Shown one piece after another: positions 34,627-47,744 of a stretch of 64,000 bases of DNA; position 1 is the first letter of the stretch; each line of letters starts with the position of its first letter. Source of the stretch: Hofstenia miamia (taxonomy: Eukaryota; Xenacoelomorpha; Acoela; Hofsteniidae); the NCBI GenBank assembly GCA_900660155.1, contig CABFPE010000018.1, positions 817,068 through 881,067 on the forward strand, read 5' to 3'. The notes under the pieces are model-generated. The model searched no databases and was not told the DNA's origin. It saw only the letters and a list, made by a program, of their open reading frames with translations. A program made the position numbers and the translations under genes.

Positions 34627-35820
34627 ATACTGTATTGCATACTATTAGTTCGTATGAATCCATGGTTAATAAACTCGTATTAAATGTGTAATATATTGTT
34701 AAAAATCGAACTACCCATCGCCCAGAGTAAATTTGGCCGCTTCCAACACTCTTAAAAAAGCATGTTTCATTTTCTGCACCAAATGACGACAAATTAACGA
34801 ATTAAGTGTGTCTTTTTAATTTCATTTAAAATTTGTCAAATTTTTTGAAACAATATAATTAATTTATGTTAAGCCAAATCTATCAGCCGTTTCACGGCAC
34901 AAACGTGATATTTATTCAGAATTTTATAGCCTAGTTTTCTTAAATATTTTATTTCATTTTAAGATTTCAGTTTAGTCAGTACCGAAAGTCTTCTGCCAAG
35001 AAGGGATACAAACTCTATTAAGTCAGCAATTTCGAAATTTAACTCTGAAAATATTGGAGTTTAATTGGTTACGTTTTCACAGCTTTTCAAGTAGCTTTAT
35101 ACTACAAATTTTCTATTATCTGGTAGACGATGCTGTTAGGCAAGTTTTGCAACAACTAATTGATTTTGACCTACAGGTGTTAACAGAGGCCTTCTTGTTA
35201 TTACTAAGTTTTGAAATAGGTAAAATTCAATATTATATTATTAAAATATGTTCTTAGCATTAACTTGTGTAAAAATATCAAAGAACTAGTTGAAACACAT
35301 CTTGCTGTAAAGTTTGATATAACTACAATCAGTCACTGCGTAGTATTCAACTACAATTTACTTGAAAGTTGTGCAATGTGTTTCTTGTAAAGTTGACTTT
35401 AGAAATGTCACAAGTGTACTTTCAGCTGAATAAATCAAAACAGAATTTATTGCATTCAAAAACTTTATAATGAAACGTATGCAATCACTCTCTATTGTGT
35501 GATTTATATTTCACAATTTAATATTACAATGTCAATTGCCTACTTCTACTAGAGTTACTTTAAAGTAACAAACCGGTTTGTCCAGGTTTTTGAACATTAT
35601 ATCCTAGCCTGTTAAGAAATATTGAAAGCCTTTTATATCAACAGAACTATGTGTTTGTGTTTCTCATGTAATGATTAAGACATCTGCCATTAAGTTTTAT
35701 TTTGTATGGATCACTCCCACTGTTTATTTATTGTTGGTGTGCAATAAACCTTAAGTCATGTCGCAATTTAATCATTGTTTAAGTAATGTTCATGTAGATG
35801 TACATATATGCATTAGTAAT
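34627..35820. other. Intergenic, nothing recognised
   Basis: A plus-strand frame at 35054-35257 includes VDDAVRQVLQQLIDFDLQ with GT dinucleotides nearby, but no family is recognisable. Confidence 0.35.
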
Positions 35821-35825
35821 GTCTG

Positions 35826-36282
35826 AGTACGGGTGGGTACAAGTTAGTGGGGTTCGGTAGTATTCTAACCCTGCACGCATCCGTCAAACAATACTTTCTT
35901 ACTCATAGTCGCAACTTTTCTACCCATACTCGAAATTTTTTTGCTGTGCTATTAAATACTTTAACAATTTTTAATAAAATTTGCAACACATATCATTATA
36001 TGTTAATTTTTTTGAAACATTTTTTTTGAAATACACATGCATGTAGAATGAAGAGCTTTTCCGTACCCGTACATCATCAATGCAGGTGAACTTTCAATTA
36101 AAGACTAAGTTTTGCATATACCGGCGTGTGGTTTTTTAAAGAAACACTGACATAGATAAAATGTTAAAAATATTAACATATAAAAAGCGTCAATTATGTT
36201 TAGAAATTAACTGACACTTTTTCAAATATATTAATAGCAGCAAAGAATATTTCATTTTCGGTACCCGTGGGTACGTGTAAGA
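35826..36282. repeat. Possible MITE with GTACCCG-type termini
   Basis: The left end carries GTACGGGTGGGTAC (near 35827) and the right end GTACCCGTGGGTACG (near 36262), with CCGTACCCGTAC also inside at ~36061. Such repeated near-palindromic ends suggest a small non-autonomous element of ~450 bp. No target duplication could be defined. Confidence 0.35.
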
Positions 36283-36863
36283 AGGTCTTTGTCTATTTCG
36301 TAAATCAGAATTATGTGTGTATGTTGCCATTGGGTAGATGTTTGTCATATTTTGATTTCTCTTTATATCGGCCAGGAATTTTATCGCAATTGAGAAGTGA
36401 AATTAATCATTTGCAATCATTAAATTTTTATTTCAAAATTATCTGCAACTGCCAGTAAACAGCTAGAATGAGTTGAAATTGCTACAGAAATATCAATATT
36501 GAATTTTCTAGAAGGTTTTAAATGTAGGCATTAGTAAATATTAAGTGAATTTTCAATATTAATATCTTGAAATTTATTGTACTTAAATTGTCACTTAAAT
36601 AGGTAGTCACGAATGGTTGGCCAGAAAATTTAATTCTGTGTAAACTATTTCTGATCATCTTTGTGTATCGACTAGCCACAATTACATTTTTTCTTTACTG
36701 TTTTTATCGCAAAATGCGAGCGCGTGCAAACTAGTTAATTAATAAGCGCATGTTACATTTGATCCTAGTCACCCCAACATGTAATGTATACCAGAATGCT
36801 ACTCACATTTTTAAACATTTTACGATTTTGGTACTACAAAGTTCATTTATCTTGAAATTTTAT
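36283..36863. other. Intergenic, nothing recognised
   Basis: AT-rich, with no identifiable element or coding block. Confidence 0.4.
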
Positions 36864-36865
36864 TA

Positions 36866-37369
36866 CAGTCGAACCTCTTTAAATTCAACCTTTCTAAAGT
36901 TAATCTCTCTCCATAACCAAAGTATACTATTCCACTTGAATTTTGTCCAAAATCACTAAAAACAACCTCTCTAAACTTAACCTCTCTATAGTTAATTTCT
37001 CGTAATTGTTAATTAAGCTTACTAGTTTGCGACACAATTTTCCTATCTTAAGTTAACGATTTACAAAATTGCGCCATCTATTATTGTGTTTTATATAGAT
37101 ACATGCAATTGCATTGAATCAATTGTTTGTACTTTTTTAGAAATTATTGTTAGTTATTAAGCGTTTGCAATGTGAAACAGTGGCTTTGTCAACACGTTAC
37201 ACTAATGTTCTTATGTCCTTGGACTCAAATCTTTTTGGAGCAACTATCGCCTCTCGACGTCCCTGATGTTGGCATTCCGATTCTATAGCAACCTCTCTAA
37301 GGTTAACACATCCCCATAGTTACTTTATTTGTTCAGTTCCTTGAATTTAACTTTGGAGAGATTCGACTG
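36866..37369. mobile_element. pogo/Tigger-type MITE with TA target duplication
   Basis: The 504-bp element is flanked by TA (36864-36865 and 37370-37371). Its ends are CAGTCGAACCTCTTTAAA and, read inward from the right, CAGTCGAATCTCTCCAAAG, so the first 8 bases match exactly and most of the next 10 match too. CAGT.GAACCTC is the recognisable terminus of the pogo/Tigger branch of Tc1-mariner. Imperfect internal repeats of the type ACCTCTCTAAACTTA recur near both ends, as in that group. No transposase is encoded. Confidence 0.8.
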
Positions 37370-37371
37370 TA

Positions 37372-38595
37372 TTCCTATATTAATACTAATTCATATTGTG
37401 TTTTCATGATTTAGAATGCATAATAACCATCTAAATTTGACGTAAAATAGCTATATGTCTTTTAGAAACTTTCAAGTAATTGATTTGAGTGAATAATGCA
37501 TGTGCCTAATCTTGATTGGGCTACTGGTACATTTTATATTCTAGTAGTTACAAGTAATTAAAATAAAATGCGCTCTGTACTATGATAAATTCGAAATGGG
37601 CGTTCAAAGCGGACACTTGAAATCGTTTTCCATAGTACAGCGCGAACGCCTCTATTTTTTACTAAGAATATTTACAAAATGATGTCGAAATTCAAATATG
37701 TTAATAAGCAGACTGAACTCTCCCATGTACGAATATTTTAGGCGATTACCTTAATTTTTGTAATATTATTAAGAAATGAAATTTCCCCTTAGAAGTTACT
37801 ATGAGATTTGTACAGAGCGGAGTCAATAATTACGGAAAATCGTAGAGGGGATCGAATAATTACATTGTCATTGCCCATCTAATTTTACTGCAGCCTACAC
37901 AAGCATTAGAACCAAACCCAATGTAAATTTATAAATCTACAGAATTCTAGTAATATGTATTAGGGTTGATATTGCGTTAAGCTATTTATGGAATACACTT
38001 AAGTAAAAATGTAAAATGTTGGGTTGGTGTTAAATGGTTTAGTTTGGTCAACTGTTGATAAGCCGAGTTACAAGTCTGGAACACAAGAGCTGCTTCAAAA
38101 CGCATTCAGATTTTTGGAATTAATTTGGAATGAGATGGTGACATCTCCCTATTTTGCAATCAAAGTAGTTTCTTCATAAAATTAAGATTAGAGTAATTTG
38201 ACTCAAGAGAGATAATGGCGCAGCCGTATTTTTCTGTGAAATTGAATACATTTTCAACTCCATATTTTTAATGGTTAATTCTTGCTGGGAAAGAAGTCTG
38301 TTTTTAAGAAAACAAAGTGACTGAATAACATCAGACAACTAGAAATGCTAATGAATTACACAATATTTTTATTATATTCTGCACCCTTTGTTAAGAAAAG
38401 TCTATTAACTGTTTATGTAATTTATAAAGGACAAACTGTGTTTCCAAATTTTTGAAACAATTTTCTTCAAGGCTATCATAAAGTGTGGAAATTACGAGAA
38501 AACGACAAAACTATTGGTGAGCGAGCTCGAATTCAATATTGAAGATTTGTACCAAAGTGTATATCTGCGACCTTTTTATTGAAAATTCCATTTTA
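37372..38595. other. Intergenic, nothing recognised
   Basis: AT-rich, with no coding block or element end recognised. Confidence 0.4.
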
Positions 38596-38599
38596 TAAA

Positions 38600-38770
38600 T
38601 GTTCACTGTTCCTAATGTTCAGGTTGTCAGGAGGTCGAAAGACCTATAGTAGCAACAACTAATATAACTATTTCTTTTATGTAGATAGTAAACCAATCCC
38701 ATTGAGTCATGCCGTGTGCAAAGTCGGAGTTTGCGACACCTAAGGCGCCTGCGATTGAGGACTTTCCTTA
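38600..38770 (+). repeat. Unidentified dispersed repeat R3, copy 3
   Basis: Contains both diagnostic blocks of the family: ttcctaatgttcaggt (38612) and cccattgagtcatgccgtg (38699). The first links it to 24985-25245 and the second to 19720-20010, both on the opposite strand. It lies about 100 bp from a hAT MITE but has no visible relation to it. Confidence 0.5.
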
Positions 38771-38868
38771 ACGGTATGCTGGTCGCGATTTAAGACCGAA
38801 AGTTAGAGAAAATACTCTTTCATCTTGTGCTGCTATTTGGAAGTCTTCATTAGTTAGTGAACTATAAA

Positions 38869-39130
38869 CAGACTTGTCAATGAGCCGAAATTTTTAAGCT
38901 CAGCTCCCACATAAAATATTTCAAAGAGGCTCAATATTTTTTTAAAAATATTGCTCTCTCATAATTTTTTACATAGCTCTTTCTATTATTTAATAAACAT
39001 TTCTAAAATAAGATTATAAGAAAGGCATATTGAATGAAAAATAAGAAATATCTGCATAATCAAATTAAAAAGCAGTACAATAAATTTGCTTTGCTTAAGA
39101 AAGGCTCGTTTTGTGCTCGTTGACAGTCTG
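38869..39130. mobile_element. hAT-type MITE, copy 1 (older)
   Basis: The ends are CAGACTTGTCAATGAGCC and, inverted, CAGACTGTCAACGAGC. The inside matches the reverse complement of the copy at 57306-57634, for example the run of bases around ataatcaaatta and cttataatctta. It is 262 bp long. The flanking 8 bases agree at only 5 of 8 positions, so the target duplication has decayed. Confidence 0.75.
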
Positions 39131-39854
39131 ATTTTAAGCCTTTAAAGCTTTCAAGAAACCATGAAAAATTTCAAGAATTTCTATTCAGTTTAAGATTAAT
39201 TTCTATTTTAAAATTTACTTTAAACAAATGTATATGAAATATTTTTTGATTTTCCTTTTAGATTTTTCAGGATTTTCTAGGAAATCACTCAGGATGAAAA
39301 GAAAAAGTCCTGTCGTCAAGGAAACTGATGATCAATATTTCGAAGTTTTTGAACTTTTGTAGTCTTTGATCAAACGTGCATAAATATTTTGATTACTTTT
39401 CAATTCTAAGTGTCTCAGAAGCCAGTGCTCTGCAAGCTATTTATAGAAGGTGTTTTAACTAACTTTGTAGATAAACTCTTTGAAATTCTTTAGACGTATA
39501 ATGTTTTTACAACTCATTCTAAATTTCCAATGTTTCTGTTGCTTTTTTATTTTTCATATAACTGGCTTGTCCTTTTAATAATACATAAAGAAATTACTTT
39601 TAAATCCGTAATACTCCAAATTGTAGGTCGATTTTTGTGATATTATTTGAGGAGTAGTATTTAAATGCTCATAACTCACTAAATAATATAGATATCTAAA
39701 ATATGAAAGCACCTAATCCTAAGTCTACGGTGCGTCGAATTCTGACGACAAAACTGGGGTGGTCTATTTACAGAAAACCAAATAGTTAATGATAGTTATT
39801 GCTGTCATGACCTTTCTCCCGCCTTATTATATGAACAGTAAGAGTAGAAACAAT
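39131..39854. other. Intergenic, nothing recognised
   Basis: No gene or transposon end was recognised. Confidence 0.4.
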
Positions 39855-39858
39855 TTAA

Positions 39859-40620
39859 CCCTCTGATGATGATAATTGGATCCACTGATCCCACAGCAAA
39901 TTCGCAAGATTTTTGCCAAGAAGCTAATAAATTAATTTAGCTAGCAGAATTATTATTTTAATAGATAGTTTTAGGAAATTTACTTAGAATACGAAAGTCG
40001 AAGTAAGTACAGATAACTTCTTCACGTCCTTGAGATTTGCTAGATCTCTTCTAACCCATAACATCACACGCTTGGGAACAATTAGAAGTGCTTAACGAAC
40101 TTTGAGAACATCAAGAGAAGACAGCATTCAAATGGTTTTGTATTTAGCAAAAACAAATAAGCATGTCATTCTTCTGTCCTCGCAACATGATACACTCGCA
40201 ACAATCGATTATACTAAAACAAAGGGAGGTCTGGACATCATTGATACAAAAACTTTATTCTTATAGTGTAAAGTACAAGGCTCGCAGATGGTTTGTCGCA
40301 GTCTTCTGCAATATTGTTGATTTAGCATGCTTGAATGCATTTATTCTTCATACTGAAGTTTTCCCAGATTGCAAATTAGGGAAGTCACACGAAGGTCTAC
40401 TATTTTTTATTGCATTTGCCAAGAAACTAGTCCCTCCTCTTTCAGCAGCTCCTGCTCTACAAGAATTACTACCGGTGTCGTCATCCAGAGCTGCAAAAAG
40501 GTGCCGTGTTATCTGCCCACAAGAACACGATAGGAAAACCTGATCCATTCGTCCGATTTGTCAACTAAACATTTGCTCACAACATTTCATGATTGCTTTT
40601 TAGAACTGTCCTCTAGTTTT
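39859..40620 (+). mobile_element. piggyBac transposase remnant (C-terminal part)
   Basis: From about 40000 the plus strand encodes STDNFFTSLRFARSLL (cf. DNFFTS..LA..L), then after a stop and in the same frame TNKHVILLSSQHD, DYTKTKGGLDIIDTK (the conserved catalytic-region TKGGVD..D), and after a frameshift near 40255 YSYSVKYKARRWFVAVFCN and LNAFILHTE (cf. YS..RKTRRWP...F...D....NA). Near the end, RCRVICPQEHDRKT matches the start of the cysteine-rich domain. TTAACCCTCTGATG at 39855 could be the element's left end with an internal deletion, but no right end was found, so both limits are uncertain. Stops and shifts make it inactive. Confidence 0.8.
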
Positions 40621-43600
40621 ACAAAAAAAATACAAAAAGAGACACGTGAGAATCATATACGAAATGGCAGAATAGTGCAAAAATACATTTTTAAAATTTT
40701 TTAGACATTTTTTCTCATACACAAATCTTAAATACATAGTTTTTTACAAGTTGAAATTGTTTTTAAGATATTAATGTAGATTTAAGTTACAAATTTGATT
40801 AATAGATATTCTAATTATTTAGATATAGAAATGCTATTTCATTCTATTGCACTAAATATTGTATAATCAAGCACTGAAAATTGTGGAGGCCATTGGACTC
40901 CAATTAATATTAACCGAATACAGAAATAACATTTGAGGATTAATTGTTTTTGCAACAATGGAATTTTCCATTGAAAAATGTTAATACGTCAAACAACAAG
41001 AATAATTTTTATCAGAAATTTTCAACATGACAGGGAAACCCACTTATCCATAAATGTGTAAAAATCCCAATATTCCCAACTATCCTAATAGGCCGGATAA
41101 AATTGTTTGAGAGTGTGGACGAAATGGTTTGTGAATTTAAGGTACAATAGGGTGTTTGGGTTTAATGAGTACTTTCTCTTACCATTTAAGTATATTTATT
41201 TACATTATTTTTGCATACATCTGAAATGCGTTATGTCATATATCTTTTACAAAATTGAACACTGAGAAGCAGATAGAAGCTCTTGGAATTCGCCTAAATT
41301 TGCCATTTCCAGAATCTTCATGTTGGATTACTACCTTAAAATATTGCATTTAATTTAATTACAAAATGTGCTAGTGAGTTAACGCTAATACAAATTAAAT
41401 TTAAGGAATTTAAATTGTCTGTATTACCTATATGTAAGTAAAGTCTATCGTATTACTCCCCACCAAAAACTTCCTGCATTGGAATGATATTCGTTACCAT
41501 TAATAACAGAATTGTAGAATTTTGAAAGTTTCGGGTTAACTCAAACAATGTAAGCCTATTCTTATAATAAGAATTCATTTTAATTAGAAAGCTATAGTCT
41601 TGAAAAGTGCAATGTTAACTTGTTAAATATTTTTAACAGCAGAAGTTTCAACAAAATTTTAGTAGATCACTAATGAAAGTGCGTTAATTGAAATCCCGAC
41701 TGAGTTGAGTGAATCGTGTATCATTGGAAACATCAATCTAGTCGCGGGCTTTGTGTATGGTAAAATTAATTTTCGAATTTCGAGTAATTTATTGGAAATA
41801 AAGGGAACCTACTTTTATAATAAATTGATTTAACGGAATATCATCGATGCCGGTGTGAACTATGTCACTGTTCAAATACCATCAATCTTTTAATGTACGT
41901 GCAACAATTTCCTTAAACTGTGACTGATTTCTGCGATCTTTCTCTTTGATTTCGTTGTCTGAAAGAATTTTATAAGTGGGCGTATCTTGGAACGTCTTTG
42001 AGTAAATATACTATTCAGTGGATGGAATTACAGCAGTTTTTAATAAAACAAAATGTTAAACAATTGCGTTCCGCACTATGAAATATATCTTTAGTTCTTT
42101 TAGTTACTTTAACGCCTAAAGTTGTAATCACAATCCAGTTGTTAGCAGTGGTGGACGCGGAGTCTGCTGACGCACATGTTGGTTTCATAGTAATTCTTCA
42201 TTAGATTTTAAATGCCCTTGAAGAAGTCACATTTCTCAAACATTCATATAGTTTGCGAAAATGAGGCCTGTCATAACTTTGAGAACGCTTCAATTTTTAG
42301 CTCATTTTGAGCACATATTTAAAAATGAAATAATAAAAATTTAAATATTTAGTTAGTCATTTCAAAAGTTAAACGCAATCATGCTAATCCTCCTATGCTA
42401 TTCAGAGCTCTATAAAAGCTATGGTATTGTATTCGGCTTCTCTATGATAACTTAAGGTTCTATACTCATTTAAATCCGGCCAAATAATCAACATTAGCGC
42501 TGAATACATCTCGGCTGTACTAAATAGCAGGAGCAAAAAAAACTGGTATTCACTTTCTTGTAGTCATACTGTTTGCTTGACTCAATCCCTTTACATTATT
42601 GCAAGCCCACCTACTAAATTCATTTTACTTATAGCTACAAAACCAATCAATTAACATTTTCATTATCAAATCATATCAGCACTGGCAAGAATCTATTTCA
42701 AGGAGCAAAATTTTTTAATCAGAAGTATCAAGCCCATTTTACCCTTGGCCTTCGGCCCAACCCAGTCCATTTCCAAATTTCTCAATTGTCAGAAGAGAAA
42801 ATTGTTCAAAAATATGCGCAAAAGGGTTTGCTTTTAAATTTGGTTTTCATGTATTTTTGATATAATTTAAGTGAAGCTCGTTTCCTTCGCATTCCTATCA
42901 TGTCCATTTTATTTAAAAAAAATTAAGAATGAGTCATACTTTTGTAGAGGCAGCTTGGGTCCTAAGATGGGACGCACAATAAAAAATTCTGACTGCCCTA
43001 CTTAATAAAAATATAACAGGTATATGCATAGGTATACCTTACTACTTAATTTTGTCGTACGGCAAGATAACGCTGTTCTGTCAACTGTCTTATATAAATG
43101 TATTGATAACAGTTCCCATTTCTTCACTAATTGCTTCGCATCGCTATAAACAGATGTGATTGATATCATTTGATTTATTTATTTTCTCTCCCCGAGCACT
43201 GCATACGTATTCTACTAAATTTTGGAAATTCTTTTCCAATTTTATTTGCCTTTATATTTTATTGCGATTTTTACGATGGATCTCTCGCAACACATATATA
43301 ACTACTATTTATTTCTCTGCATTATAAACCAAACGTTTTGTAAACAGGCACATTCTGTTAGCAAATAGGGCCTTGTAATAACATGTGCTCTCAATAATAT
43401 TGTAACATATTGCTATAATTTTATTGTAGTATTAGTAATTTGGTGATTGGGCCGTGATTAACTCTGTAGTGTCGAAATTTCAATATTCTGTTTTTGACAC
43501 TCATTTTTATTGGACACAATTCCTTTAGGGATGGGATCCGGATAGTGAATTGAATATTCTGAATACCGGATAATTCCGAACAATTTGACTGCAGGATACC

Positions 43601-44970
43601 GGATAATATATTGCTCAATTATTCCTGAAAACTAACCTCATTTCTCAATAAATATCGACCTCTTGCGGATGAAAATAAATAAATGGTTTAACTATATTAA
43701 ATAAACTACGTCCTGATATGCCAGAAAAACTTGTTTTGTTGCACGACAACTTCCATTTAATGGAAAAAATATAGTTTTTTCCTCGAAAATTACATTTTTA
43801 AATCTAGTTTATTTCAAAATATGTTATCGCGTAAAGTCCGGTAACAAGTTAAATTTTTCCGGATGCCAGATTATATAAAATAGTATTTTAAATGAGGCAA
43901 AACGGGTTTTAGAATAGAATTTAAAGTTTATATTACTGAATCTTAAAGTGATGTATTTCATTAGTTCAATATTTAATTTTTGGCAAAATATACTTTATCA
44001 TTATGGTTTGGTATTTTGACGGCTCTTTATTAGTATGAAGTGAAAATACCCTCACCCCTCCTCCCCCACTTGCATAAACCTGTTCATTGAAATGTACGAT
44101 TCATTTTGTGTACACACAAACTTCAAAATATTAAGATTGTAAGTAATAAACAAGCATTTCATTAAAATTGATAGTCTGTTTTGCCATTTAAAATCGCTCT
44201 CACTTTTATGCAATGATCTATCATTTCAGAAATCAATCTTAAAAATTATCATTTGCCCTATGGAATTAGTAAGTGTAAGGCATTATGTACTTCAAATTAG
44301 TTGCTTGGATATCTTTTTTTAACTATAAATTTAGTGAAAATTATTCATTTTTTCTCAAAGACAGTTTTTAGGTAAAAAAAATGTTTATATTATGTTTATT
44401 AGTATCTCTAAGATATTACTTATGCTCTTATAGGGTTCTCCAAAACTAAGGAAAGTATTTTAAATTTCTTTGTGCTTCCAAAATATATTTATTGAAATCT
44501 TTTTTAATATTCAACGTTTCTTCTACAATTATCCACTGACATTGGAAACTAAGAAAATTTGCTTTTTTGATAAAGTTATTTTTTGGATTTTTTGAGATAC
44601 CTTCTATGGGTTACACTTGAACATCAATTGGACTTGGATCAGCCAGGTTTTGCAATACATGATGAAGACCTACTTCTATCAAGCCAATCTCCATGCAAAA
44701 AATGATCTAAAACTCTTACAGCTAGTACACAGTTGTAATTCCCTTATTTTTTTAACATAAATCATGTCTTTTCCATTTTCAGCTTGGAATACGTAAACAG
44801 AAATTTGAGGTTATAAACTTGTTATTAGTGGTGCTTTTGCCATTTTTAACAAATGTGAGTATTTTAACTTCATTACGCCATAAGATTACAGTGTTTTGAA
44901 ATTATTTATTGAAAGACTGCTGTATATACGATCATTTAGCGAAATACATCATCTAAAATTTTTAATAATT
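40621..44970. other. Intergenic, nothing firm; atypical repeat-like stretch at 43.5-43.9 kb
   Basis: No gene recognised. From 43527, TAGGGATGGGATCCGGATAG and further ACCGGATAAT motifs (43563, 43593) resemble the start of some hAT MITEs, and related tccgg motifs recur near 43838 and 43859, but no second terminus was found. The last part presumably holds the TRPM promoter. An acceptor-like ttaataattccag ends at 44974, so an upstream non-coding exon is possible. Confidence 0.35.
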
Positions 44971-45001
44971 CCAGAATTAAGTTTGTACTCTAGGTTAATC
45001 G

Positions 45002-47712
45002 ATGTCTGAAACAAATGTACCCAAACGTCGAGAATCATGCGATGGAATTAACGACACTCTCAATCGCCCAATTTGCACTGAGTTTATTGGTGAAGCCGAA
45101 AGATGCACATCTTGTGGATATCTTACCGAAGAACATATCAAACGCTCGCATGCACCTATCTGGGGTAATATTCTCTTTGTTAATGAACTCGAAACAGGAG
45201 AAAGTAGCGTCAGTGAAATGGTGTGTGTTGGCAATTATTCTAACGCCGCTGGGGTTTTGAATTTCATGGTTAAGGAATGGAAATTGCAGCCTCCAAATTT
45301 AGTGGTATCAGTTCTTGGAGGCGCTGCTAATGCGAGGGTTGATCCATTTCTTCGCGAAAGACTCCGAGAAGGTCTTGTCAAAGCTGTTTCAACAACTGAT
45401 TCCTGGATTATTACTTCAGGGACTAATAACGGACTTACTAAGGTAAAGCTTATTATCGGACTTGAACCATCATTTTACCATATTTGACGTGTATTGATCC
45501 TTTACCTATTGTGTGATGGCTCAATATAAAAGTTAAAGGGATGGACATGCGGCGAAACGTAAGCCAAATCCCGGCCCGACCAGGCTCATTTAAAGTAATA
45601 CAAATTCTGCACATTTTATGATCTTTGCTAAAGAAGAATATCTCTAATTTTTCGGTTTTCTAACTTAAATTGAGTATGTTGGAGACTTAGAAAAACAACT
45701 AAACACTGAAATTGAAAAACTTAAGTTGAGTTTTTCAACGCATTTTTCCTAAATTATATAGAATTGACTGCATTTGGGGATTTAAGTTCACTTTTGCGTA
45801 GTAATCAGTTCCTTAAATTTCGGCCCATTATTTGCAATACTTCGGCCTAATCACAGTCCAGCCCATTACTTTGATTCAAAATTTTTATATATTTCATTCA
45901 TTTCATATCTGCAATAAACATTCCTAAGTCAATAATCAATGCAAATTTATTATTTTGTGAGTTTCTCAGTTCAGTAACAATAAGTTCTCAGTGTGTGGCT
46001 TACTTTCTTCAGCACGAGCTTACAGTAATCATGCAGTTTTGCTCAATATACTAGCTGAGAAAATTGCAGGTGTGTTTTGAAAATATCAATTTTTTTATTG
46101 ACATTATCAATGATGGATTTAATACCACTTTATGCCACGCTTTGTTCATACTTAAATTAAATGGCGTAGACTGGCCAATATTATTTACCTTGAATACTAA
46201 TTTTCTCGTAGGAAAATCTATCGAAATTATTAAAATGTCTACGATATCCTAGCATAGTTCATTTTGAATTAACCATTCATTCTACGTATTTTATAATTAT
46301 GTCCCATTTATGCAAGCAAGTTGGATGTAAGTTATATTTCATTCACTGCTTCAGTTGGTTTAAATTTTAAATATAAGTAAATACAAGCACTACTTTAGTA
46401 AACTTGAAGTAATTCAATCGGGGTTATTGAAGCTATCGATAGATTGAATAGTAGATGAGCCATTATCCGGGCGCTGACCTTAACCCTTAGAATTAGGACA
46501 ACTAAAAATTTCTCTGGCGACCCCTGGCACTCAGAGAGCTGATCTGTGTTAAGTCTGATCATCAAAGTTGAAGGCCTAACTTCGCCGTCAGAGAGCTGAG
46601 CCTCTTACCGCTTTGCTCAAACAAGGCTACTAACGGTTGATAACTTTGTGAGCGTCTCTTGTTACCTAAATACTGATGTGACATAACAAATCTGGTCTTT
46701 AGCCTATTCCACAAGCCAGAATAAAGGGATATCAAGTATTTATCATTTTACTATTCAAGTGGTTTGGTTGTACAGCAATGAAAAACCATGTATTATTAAT
46801 ACATTGATCCGTAGAAAATTTCTGTCTTGAGGTAGATATAAATTTTTAACGTTATTGAACTAGCAGCATCTTTATCACCTAAAAATTAAAATATAGGACA
46901 AATTATTTGAGAAATTAATAAGAGTCATTTCCTACGTTAAATTTCAGTTAAATAAATGTTATTAACCGTTTCCAGTTGTACATGCACAATTATCTAGCAT
47001 TTCCTTTAAAGGCTGCGAAACTAATCATGAGGTTAACTTTGCAAACCGGAAGTGGGAAAAGTTATTGTTGCGCTTACGAATAATTATGACAGAGGTAACC
47101 AATTAATTTTAATTGCTAATAATTGCACTATAAATTTTAAGTTATTTTTAATGTTGAAGCGGGACGTGTTGTAATTGGAGTATTGATTCAAACACTTGAA
47201 AAATTAAATGCAACGTATTCCCCCTGTTCTAGTATTTTTTAAATTGGATTTTCTTAAGTGAAAATTACCATTTGGTGCATATTGCGATTTTGAAGTATTG
47301 CGCTAACCAAGTTGGAGTCTTTAGCAAGAGTAGAACGCCTTTATCTAGAGCAGGTGTCTTAAATACCATTTCTGTACTTTGTTGTTGACAAAAGATGTAT
47401 GAGGCTATAAGATTTTGCCGGCGGTGCAAAAGATAGGGCACCCTCCAAAATTTTTTGTGAGAGATGTCTGAAGCAATATGTTTTTAAAGTCGCAATTATG
47501 ATCCAGCATCTTTCAATAAAAGCAGTTTAATATTTCTAAAAATTTGTCATTTTAATTTGTCAGAATAAATTTTATATTTTAATCAACTGTTTTGTAATAA
47601 TTATGAAATTGATTGTTATGCTAATTTTTGATTGACTTGTGAATGCAAACGCTATTAGAGCAGCACCTTCCTAGATTAATATTAATTAATATTTGCATTT
47701 CTATACAGTATA

Positions 47713-47744
<32 letters not shown>

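Noticed and set aside
40348-40548. 66-codon minus-strand frame
   Set aside because: Antisense shadow of the piggyBac transposase remnant.
43527-43880. TAGGGATGGGATCCGGATAG and repeated ACCGGATAAT motifs as a hAT MITE
   Set aside because: Only one plausible end is visible; flanks show no duplication.
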